From positions 13,652,716 through 13,716,715 of the forward strand of contig OY754981.1 in NCBI GenBank assembly GCA_963576475.1: 64,000 nucleotides of DNA, read 5' to 3'. Every line of letters begins with the position of its first letter. Positions within the stretch are counted from its first letter, which is position 1. The position numbers and the translations under genes were made by a program. Below the pieces are notes generated by a model. That model saw nothing but the letters and a program-made list of their open reading frames with translations. It had not been told where the DNA came from and made no database searches. Origin of the DNA: Molanna angustata. Its lineage: Eukaryota > Arthropoda > Insecta > Trichoptera > Molannidae. Shown here piece after piece: positions 56,216 through 64,000 of the stretch.

Positions 56216-57205
56216 AAAATCATATTAATATTAATTTCTAAACATGTTTTAACTGTTGACTAAATTATAATCAAAGAAAATTTTTAAGAATAAAAGTTAT
56301 AAATTGATAAATTTAATACATGCTAGTGAAAAATGTAATACAAATTTCATATTTGGAGAAGGTTTTCCATATTGTTTTATTTGGTTGTTGTATATACAGA
56401 GGATATAAGTAAAATACTGACAGGACAACGTCTGCCAGGTTTCGCTAGTAATGGTATGATGTTCGTTTAAAATATGCAAGAGGAAAGTATGCCAGGAAAG
56501 GTTTGCATGACGTTTTATTCTCTCTGCCGATATCATCTACTCAATACTATAATGTTTATATGTAGGTAACAACTATTCAATTTAAAGTGTCCAAGATAAA
56601 CCAAACTGTTATGTAAGTCGAGATTTGTTATTCAATTATCTTGTAGGTCTGTGTTAAGATTCCCACAAAAAAATATTTACAGCCTCACCCGACCCAAAAC
56701 TTAAACAATCTTGTTTGGCATAGCCCAGTGTCATCCTCCCTATATAGAGTTAATCAGTATCTGTACCTACCGATAATGTAGGATCATTACATTTGCATAA
56801 TCCTTTCAGATATATCCGAGGAATGGGGGTTAAGCGTCAGAGACTAAAATGTTTTTCTCTGTTAATGCCAAATATTCGCACAACTGAACATAATGACATT
56901 TTGATACTTGCATTACATGAATATCCTACAGTTTTATTATGACATTTGGACCCAAGCCAGTTCTTTTGAGAATGATAATTTCTTTTCGAGTTTCCCATAA
57001 CAATTGTCCATGGTTTTTAGGTTTTGATAAACAACAACGCGGGTCTTTTCGGTCGCGCTGTAAGTCGGTATGTTTTGTGAATATTTCAACTAACTTATCA
57101 TGGAGTAAATGTTTGTTTATTTGTATTCGAATAACATGATTCATTTTGTAATGTTTTGAAATATCAATTAAATAAATCGTATTGTTTTGTCAACACTTTA
57201 TGACA
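56216..57205. other. AT-rich intergenic stretch
   Basis: No recognised feature. Two opposite frames at 56926-57144 overlap and are not recognised. Confidence 0.35.
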
Positions 57206-57209
57206 TCCT

Positions 57210-57325
57210 TTGCAAGTGGCGAATTTATTTCTGAACATTTCTAGCATCGTACCAGCCCAAAGAAACAAGAATTGCGTGAGAAATAATACTTTATTGGGTG
57301 TCGAACACAGGACTCTAGCACCTAT
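57210..57325 (-). repeat. tRNA-derived SINE, family B, partial
   Basis: GCAAGTGGCGAATTTATTTC...ACCAGCCCAAAGAAACAAGA...GTGTCGAACACAGGACTCT matches the family B copy at 62105-62300. The head is incomplete. Confidence 0.6.
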
Positions 57326-57529
57326 GTCAAATTACTCAATTCCATGATAGTCATTGGTTGTATTAATGTATTATTTTTGTTTCTTTATTTAGTTTGATGG
57401 CCACACGAGAACTATACAATGATGTCCGAGGGAATTTCTTTGGACCCATTGGACATGCGGACGTTGTAGCCACGAAAAGCAAATTAAGGGCTTCAATATT
57501 TTCTGTCTTTAATACGCACTCTTTTTTTC

Positions 57530-58950
57530 CTATCAAGGAAGGTGAGCCAGTTGTTTCGACACAATTAACTCACATTGGCATTTTATGTAAGTGCAGTGTC
57601 TACCAGGTTTTAGAGTTCTCCAGACTGTTCTTATGTGTTCTTTCAGAGTTTTGCTAGGAGCTGATATTAGTCCACATAAGCAGAACGGGTGTTGGTAGAA
57701 AAGAACAGCTTGACAATCCCTAAATTCATTTTTATGAAGTTGAAAATTAGAGGCCACCAGCCATTTTAAATACTCTATCAAGGGATATAGAAATGACATA
57801 TTTACTACCAGTACTATTAACAAAATCAGATAAGAAAGCATCAACCATTGATTTCCCAGCGCGAATCCGAATTGACGCTCGGACAGTGGATGAGTACTCG
57901 AAATAAGATCCTGTAAGCGTCGACATATAAGCTTTTCTAAGACCTTACCCAAAATGGGTAGTAAAGTAATCAGTCAATAAAATTTTGGGTCAGAAGTATC
58001 TAGGTCGCTACGCTTGGGAATCCGGAAAGTAGCCTTCTCGCAAGCAATTGTTGTACAAATGTGCTGGCACATATCTCGTGGCAAGGTATGTGCCAGCACC
58101 TTTGTATATGGGCTACATCAATTCGGTCAATGCCAGGAGATTTATTTTCATGAAGATTCTTGATATTAAAATCAAGCCCATCGCAATTGGCGAATTCGAT
58201 ATGGGAGTTTGCGGGATATCGGATATATTATTGCGTATTTTGAATGAAGAGGGGTATCGGATGAGATGTCATCAGAAGAAATTTGGTATGTCAAGTAGAG
58301 TGCTTGTCATCGAGTCAGAGTCTAGTGATAATTCCAGTTCGTGGATCACGGATGCACGAGACTGACGCATTTGGATATTTTTTCATCGATGTTTATCTTT
58401 ACACAGCACCCCAAGGATCAGTGGTTGAAATCAATCAATCTCAGATACCAAGCGGCGCCATGCTTCAGACTTGGCACGAGAAATCTCGCGTTTGTAAATA
58501 TTATTTGAGCTTACTCATATTGATACACGGTTACTAAATCATTTGAACCTCCTCAACGACGGGCCGCTGTCAACTCGCGGTGAGCTTGAGTCGAAGTCCG
58601 TTTAAAGATGTCTAAGCCAGGATGCCACCATTCATTAGGAGACATACGACTAGAAGAAATTCTGCCGGTCTTCTTCTCGGCACTACAAATTATATTCTGC
58701 TTAATAGGTGAGGCCATGCAGCAGTAGTAAAAGATCACAAGATGACCGATCCTGTGAGCGTTTAAAGTCACAGTCAAATTCTAACCAACGCCACCTGTCA
58801 CACCTTTTTCGGAATCTTCTTAGAAAAAGTTTCGCTAAAGCGATTGGGGGTACATTGGAAATTATCTGAAACGTGATAAGGTTATGGTCACTACACGAGA
58901 CTACAGTCCAGTTCCCTACTCTGGAGTTAATCGAAGGTGACATCTACATT
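57530..58950 (-). pseudogene. R1-like LINE, endonuclease end to RT start, degraded
   Basis: In minus order: 58701-58943 encodes SINSRVGNWTVVSCSDHNLI, with the SDHNLI motif that closes the AP endonuclease domain. 58553-58777 has RMSPNEWWHPGLDIFKRTST, the linker region. 57840-57952 encodes GKVLEKLICRRLQDLISSTH..LSERQFGFALG, the start of the RT domain. Many stops and frameshifts separate these pieces, and the catalytic YADD box was not found. The R1-group assignment rests on the style of the endonuclease motif. The plus frames at 57394-57657, 58048-58365 and 58283-58537 are treated as shadows. Confidence 0.7.
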
Positions 58951-58986
58951 ATATGACTTGTGCCCATTTTCAAGCAATCAAAGTAC

Positions 58987-59042
58987 GTTGTGGCTAACAT
59001 ATTACAGTAAGTACACTTACAATGTAATATGTTAGCCACAAC
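58987..59042. repeat. 56 bp near-perfect palindrome
   Basis: GTTGTGGCTAACATATTACA (58987-59006) and its exact inverse (59023-59042). The 16 bases between contain a further GTAAGT-AC-ACTTAC stem and a two-base bulge. Could be a miniature element or a small-RNA hairpin. Confidence 0.65.
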
Positions 59043-59099
59043 CTACCTGTTTTTTCTTTAAATATTTTCAGATTGAGAATAAGTTGAAGTTCATCTCCT

Positions 59100-60000
59100 T
59101 TGAAATTTATTTATATAATTTAAGTACAGGTATACAAAGGCGGGTTTATTACCATAAGGCAATTTCTTTCAACCAACCCGAGCAACGTGAAATCTCTGAA
59201 GTAAAATTGGTGCAATACTTAGTATTTAGTGAGAAATAAATTGATAAAAAAATAAAAAATAGGAGTAAGAAAAAAAATACAAAGAAAAAAATGAAAAGAG
59301 AGTAAAAAAGAATAATAAAAATAACACTAATCATAGCAATGAAGAAAAAAAGGAGGTTATGGAAGGATATAGAAGGAATTCAGGAACTATTTGACAGGTA
59401 AAGCTTTTTAAGTTTACCTTTAAATATTTTAATGGATTGAGATGACGTTGCTTCATCACTTAGGCCATTCCATAGTCTAACTGATTGTACTTGAAAAGAA
59501 GAGCTGAAAACTTCTGTATTGTGAAATTGACTTGAACACTGTATCTTGTACAAAGGAATGTTCAACTGACGGAATGTGATGTGTGTGCTATTATTAGCCT
59601 CACATTTATTCTTGAATCCTGTATTGGATTATCCATTTCATATTGTGCTTACATAGCCAGTCAAGATTTTTGTTTTTTTAAGGATCAGACGTGATCCAAT
59701 TTGAAATATTCTTTGCTCAATTCTGTATTTCTTTTGAAATTATTGATTCTACGTTTACCCTCTTCAAAATGAATGAAATTCCCGACATTGGTTTCGTATG
59801 AAATGAAATCAATCTTTTGAATTGAATTCAATTTATTTGCGTGCATCATTTTATCAAGTAACATAATGAATGTCTCGTGTTTTTGCACCTTTATACTTGA
59901 TACCGAATATCCATTCAACTTGATACTTGAGATATTGCCAATAATAATTAGAACCCTATTGTTTAAATAATAAAAAAAATATGACATATTGCAAAACTAC
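59100..60000 (-). pseudogene. LINE C-terminus and 3' UTR, degraded
   Basis: The minus frame 59380-59565 ends SFQVQSVRLWNGLSDEATSS, QSIKIFKGKLKKLYLSNSS, the terminal 'RLWN.L' region of Jockey/CR1-like elements. The 3' UTR carries GGTAATAAACCCGCCTTTGT (about 59137-59157). A frame at 59685-59987 (YVxTNVGNFIHFEEGKRRIN-like) may be an upstream relic. Confidence 0.6.
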
Positions 60001-60239
60001 TTAGATGGTTTTGACTTTTGAATAATATACAAATGTCTATTGTATTCAAGAGAAAACATGCATATGATAAAAAATACAAACGTACCTAATCTCTTATAGT
60101 CTTATACCATCCATCTAATTACAATGAATTTTGGTAATTTGTTCAGCGCACATTTTTTTATTATATTTTTATTTATTTATCACACCATTTAAATAATCGT
60201 CATTAAAAATATGAAGGATGTATAGAGAATGGACTTAGG

Positions 60240-60974
60240 ATGAATGCCAGCAAATCAAAGACAATGGTCTTTGAAAAGAGTGAAAGCAGAACAGCGTGTA
60301 AAGTGAGAGTAGAGAACGAATGGCTTGAGCAAGTCGACGAATATGTATACTTGGGAAGCATATTTCAACGGAACGGACGACTCGATAAAGAGATCGAAAG
60401 AAGAGTTATGGCAGGAAATAGAGTGAATGGAGCACTAAGACCAATTATGAATGATCGCAACATATCAAAGGATGCCAAAGTTGCCATTCATAATGCCATC
60501 GTAGTGCCAACCCTGACGTATGCAAGTGAAACCTGGACATGGCAGAAGACGCATGAAAGTAGAATAAATGCAGTTGAAATGAGATCGTTAAGAAGGATTT
60601 GTAATAGAACGATGTATGACCGGGTAAGAAACGAGGATATAAGGAAAGAATGTAAGATGAAGAAAGATGTCATTACTAGAATGAAAGTGAACACATTGAG
60701 ATGGTTTGGTCACATGGGGAGAATGAATGAGGAGCGCCTGACGAAGAAAATATACAGAGCGGAAAGGAATGGAATGAGAGGTCGGGGACGCCCAAGAAAG
60801 GGATGGCACGACCATGTGAACGAAATTTTGAAAGACGGAAATGTTAGAAATGTGAGCAATAGACGAACATGTATGAGACGATGCATGAATGTGGACGAGG
60901 CGAGGGATGCGTGCCAGGATAGAAAAATGTGGCGTTCGGTTCTCTCTGCCTACCCCGCAAGGGACATGGCGTGA
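60240..60974 (+). CDS. LINE polyprotein C-terminus (YPxRDMA family), open, 5'-truncated
   Basis: 244 codons from the first ATG; the frame continues a little upstream (EGCIENGLR), so the true element start is lost. Visible: KSKTMVFEKSES, DEYVYLGSIFQRNGRLDKEI (post-RT region), VAIHNAIVVPTLTYASETW, NAVEMRSLRRICNRTMYDRV, VNTLRWFGHMGRMNEERLTK, RGRGRPRKGWHDHVNEIL, and the end RSVLSAYPARDMA. This is the C-terminal domain of an RTE-like endonuclease-RT protein. Its stop is followed by GGTATGTATGGTATGTATG, the family's tail. It is the best preserved of five copies (18890, 21860, 28900, 47275, here). No catalytic RT box is present. Confidence 0.85.
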   Translation: MNASKSKTMVFEKSESRTACKVRVENEWLEQVDEYVYLGSIFQRNGRLDKEIERRVMAGNRVNGALRPIMNDRNISKDAKVAIHNAIVVPTLTYASETWTWQKTHESRINAVEMRSLRRICNRTMYDRVRNEDIRKECKMKKDVITRMKVNTLRWFGHMGRMNEERLTKKIYRAERNGMRGRGRPRKGWHDHVNEILKDGNVRNVSNRRTCMRRCMNVDEARDACQDRKMWRSVLSAYPARDMA

Positions 60975-60999
60975 TGGTATGTATGGTATGTATGTCATT

Positions 61000-62095
61000 A
61001 AAAATAGATAACTGCTGCCCAACTAGGTATACCTGTTCTAGGGCTACCAGTGTACATATTATTATATTTCACAGGAGACATATAGGTTGTACCTATTTGC
61101 ATTTTTAAAAAGTATCTTAACAATATAAACTTAACTATTGTACACAGATTAAAAAATGGAATTGGAGTCATCATGATATGCATATACATATTTTGTATGT
61201 AGATATCTTATAATTTTTATTTGTTAATTGCACAATTAATCTGAAATAGTATATCTTGGGAATACTGAACTGACAGAGCATAGATGTGATCCGTCAGTCA
61301 TATCTTTATTCAGTCGAGTCTCAGATCAAATCAAGACAGCACAAGTCTCTTTACACCGTGCAAACAAAATCAACTGACAAATCCAATATAATCGCTATAG
61401 TATGTTAACAGTTTGATTGATTTTTCAAATTCGTCGAGTGATTTTCGATTCCGTCATTTAGTATTTCTGTTCCCTATTATTTACAAATGATTGAATTAAA
61501 GACGTGATGGCCTATCGGGGGGGGGGGTTAACCGCACAACGTGACTAGAATGTATGATTTCATCTCTGCTCTGTCATTATTTCATTTTATTCATTCATTC
61601 ATTCATCCCCCTTTCTCTCCTTCGTACCTTTAAAACCCGTCTCATTACAACTTCGATGTTCACAAATCAATTTACTAAAGTCGGCATTTATAATTTCTCC
61701 AGTGACATTATAACATTTTTTCCTACCTTTGATTATTAATCGATAAAATTTGAATCGAATTCATTCGAACAGGATGTTATACGATTATGATAATTTGACT
61801 TTAATTTTTAAATATTTAATATTGACAACGCAGGGTAAGATAAAATATACAATCATAAAATCATTATAGGGTGCTTGTTAAATTAATATTTTACACTATA
61901 CCTGTTAGTTGCCCGAGAAATGTTTCTATGAATTTCGATATTCTCCATTCTGAATTTCCTCTATTTCGTTGAGATGAGACTGGTGTATGGAGATACCTAC
62001 ACGAATGTGTCGTGGTTTTTTTTATAGTGTTATACACACCTGTCTTGCAATTGTTTTCAAAAGTACCATACACTAGTTTGGTGGTGTTCATCATT
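61000..62095. other. AT-rich intergenic stretch
   Basis: No recognised gene. A run of 11 G lies at 61518-61528, and about 61875-61920 is a 3' scrap of SINE family A. Short frames only. Confidence 0.35.
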
Positions 62096-62104
62096 TATGT
62101 ATAA

Positions 62105-62300
62105 TAATAATAATAATGAACACTTCCTTGCACCCTGCGCAAGTGGCGAGTTTATATTTCTTCCAACTAACCAGTGTTTCCAGCCCAATGAAGCAAAATT
62201 TGCGTGAAAAATAAATTTAAATAAATTTCTCCTCTGCTGGGAATCGAACCCAGGACGCCCACACAGAAACCGAACGGCTTACCAACTGTGCCACGGCGGA
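62105..62300 (-). repeat. tRNA-derived SINE, family B
   Basis: Minus strand: CCGCCGTGGCACAGTTGGTA (A box), then GGGTTCGATTCCCAGCAG (B box/T arm), a body with GCTGGAAACACTGGTTAGTT, and a (ATT)n tail at 62100-62117. The 5' TCCGCCG does not pair with the 3' side, so it is not a functional tRNA. Confidence 0.8.
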
Positions 62301-62389
62301 TATATATTTTTTTTTTTTTTTTTAATACCTTTATATATTCAAAATGTATAAAATAAAAAGCACATTTAGAAGTCAACCTAAGTATGCGC

Positions 62390-62640
62390 AATGTCTCCGA
62401 TAAGCTGATGGAGAGTAGGCTGAGGTCGTTTGGACATATTCGTAGAAAACCGCCAGAAAACGTATGTAACACTGTGCACTGGACTATCGAGTTTCCAAGG
62501 GCGCCCTAAAAGACGATGGAACAGCTTGGTGGCGGAGGATATGCGAGCATGTAATGTCTCTGAAGACGATGCTCAGGATAGAAAGAAGTGAAGGAGCGCA
62601 CTAAGTAAACTTGACTCAGGAGGGGAGAGAGAGAGAGAAA
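62390..62640 (+). pseudogene. RTE-like LINE C-terminus, frame-broken
   Basis: Plus strand: RNVSDKLMESRLRSFGHIRR, KPPENVCNTVHW, then after a frameshift RRRWNSLVAEDMRACNVSED and DAQDRKKWRSALSKLDSGG-like text. Ends in (GA)n at 62621-62642. Confidence 0.65.
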
Positions 62641-62644
62641 GAAA

Positions 62645-63235
62645 GTTGACATAACAATAATGTGGAAAGTCCAATGTTGCCATAACCCACTTTTTTGTAT
62701 TTAAAATAAATAAATAAATATATAAACACTGGTAAAATTACTGTTGCATTATTTATATAAAAAAAATGTTGCAATATACATTCACTATACTTTAAAACCG
62801 CGTCCTGTCAACACATAAGTAATCCTCGAACCAGCGACTCTTACAAATAAACCTGTCATATCAATCCGATTAACGTACAAAACTTGTTTCGTTACATATA
62901 TTATTTAAATATCAATGCGTCTTACTTTGATCACGGTTTCACTGTGAACGAGCCTTTAAAGTGGAATAAATTGCTACCTTGACATAATGTGGAGCTCAGA
63001 GCATTATTAACATCTTCGTTAAACTGCTGCAACCCATTCACGATCGTGTCATTCGGCGTCGGTCCATTATGGACCGGCTCCATTTGGAGCATTGTAAAAT
63101 TTTCACCACACTCAGGGGCAGCGTCAGCTGCACCTGTCTCATCATCATGGCGGGCTACCGCCGAATGGGTCGTGCCCACCAATCATCACGGGGGCTCCTC
63201 CACCCCTTTGTACTCGTGTTGGCGAATTACAGGTA
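62645..63235. other. Stretch with a GC-richer patch, origin unclear
   Basis: 62985-63235 is clearly less AT-rich and holds an 83-codon minus frame (62931-63182; includes VARHDDETGAADAAPECGEN) with an overlapping plus frame. I do not recognise either. It may be a transposon piece joined to the LINE on its right. Confidence 0.3.
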
Positions 63236-63239
63236 CTCC

Positions 63240-63920
63240 ACCACCATTTAAGACAGTGATTGCACCATTAATTGGAATTTGGATCTGTAGTTTGGAACCC
63301 TCACTATACGACATATATTGACAGAATCGAAAGAATTCAGCGTAAGTTTGCTTCACATCTTGATTTTCTTCTTGGTCTTAGTTTTAGTAATTATTCTGAA
63401 TCAATCCATTTTCATAATTTGGTAACTCTGGCAAACCGCAGGACTCTACTTGATGTTGTATATTTTTTTAAGTTAGTTAATATAATTTTGTGGATTCTCC
63501 AGACTTGCTAAAAAAAAATCTGTTTTCACTGTCCGAGCAGAGCAACCCGATATCCAAACACCTTCTATATTCCCAAATGTAATAATAACTACACCCAGAA
63601 TGCTTTTGTGCACCGTGCTTGCACTATGTGGTATACAATGCATTCTTTAATACACTCGACATCTCTGCGAGTTCCCTCAGTACGTTTAGGATAGCTGTCT
63701 CCTCCAATCTTACGTAGTGCTTTGGTCTGAGCAGATTTTGTTTTGCTTTTAATATGTATAGTCAAGTTTGTATGTATTTTTTATTTGTAATTATTTGTGG
63801 ATGTCCTTATGTGAACTTATGGATTTTTCACCGGTCCACTAACTAAGCAATGCATTGTTGTTTTTTTTTTATAAATTGTATTGACTGTATAACTCTCTAT
63901 GAAGAATAAATAAATAAATA
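63240..63920 (+). pseudogene. Jockey/CR1-like LINE C-terminus and 3' UTR
   Basis: Plus strand: LEFGSVVWNPHYTTYIDRIE, RIQRKFASHLDFLLGLSFSN, LVTLANRRTLLDVVYFFKLV, a frameshift, then SPDLLKK, and a 3' UTR ending AATAAATAAATAAATAAAAA at 63905-63923. Same structural region as 31905-32900 (INRLE.VQ.KFL.HL...). Stops and frameshifts make it non-functional. Confidence 0.8.
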
Positions 63921-64000
63921 AAAAAAAATCTTTTATTTTTATTTTATTAAGATCTTATCTACTCCAAAAAATACAGTTCACTATTTCTTACACCCTTTTA

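Noticed and set aside
57394..58537. Plus frames of 84-105 codons
   Set aside because: They lie opposite R1-like LINE pieces with recognisable endonuclease (SDHNLI) and RT motifs on the minus strand.
62225..62300. Possible tRNA gene (GGGTTCGATTCCC T-arm)
   Set aside because: The acceptor stem halves do not pair and the sequence continues into a SINE body with an (ATT)n tail.

Overview
The window looks like repeat-packed, AT-rich nuclear DNA of an insect, probably a lepidopteran. Reasons are the mix of a BEL/Pao LTR element, many 5'-truncated non-LTR retrotransposons (RTE-like, Jockey/CR1-like and R1-like), tRNA-derived SINEs, Helitron-like elements and palindromic MITEs. The recurrent LINE 3' motif GGCGG(A/G)CTTATTGCC and the RTE tail 'YIQQWRDG*' are the kind seen in moth and butterfly genomes. 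The species call is inference. I found no convincing host gene, no true tRNA or rRNA gene and no CRISPR array. Almost every protein-like stretch is transposon-derived.

Layout. 1-4313: 5' half of a BEL/Pao element on the minus strand, with an LTR (3700-4313) and one open gag-pol frame running off the left edge. 4465-4668: a small fold-back element carrying a convincing hammerhead ribozyme. 4995-12463: a 7.5 kb composite of eight Helitron/Helentron-like units (TCCAACTGTCGAT...hairpin...CTAG) nested precisely inside one another without target duplication. 13069-13608: GC-rich inverted-repeat DNA elements. 14-35 kb: a LINE/SINE/MITE graveyard that includes a TTAA-flanked piggyBac-type MITE (25110-25795), a 545 bp GC-rich insertion with a 15 bp target duplication (17475-18019), two copies of a near-palindromic CAGCCCCCCTAG MITE, and several copies of a GGGGGGCAAGTCTGG MITE. 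37-40 kb: a Jockey/CR1-like LINE with an undamaged RT frame inserted into an older RTE-like element. 40-64 kb: more LINE fragments, among them long open RTE-type C-termini at 42920-43561 and 60240-60974, plus R1-like EN/RT relics at 57.5-59 kb and SINEs.

How parts relate. The nesting gives relative ages. LINEs inserted into MITEs (26.7-27.3 kb, 51.4-52.2 kb), MITEs inserted into RTE frames (17.1 kb, 30.2 kb), a LINE into an RTE (37.8-39.5 kb), and Helitron units into Helitron units. The most interesting signals are the hammerhead and the self-nested Helitron composite. Everything is read by eye from the sequence; no search or folding program was run.
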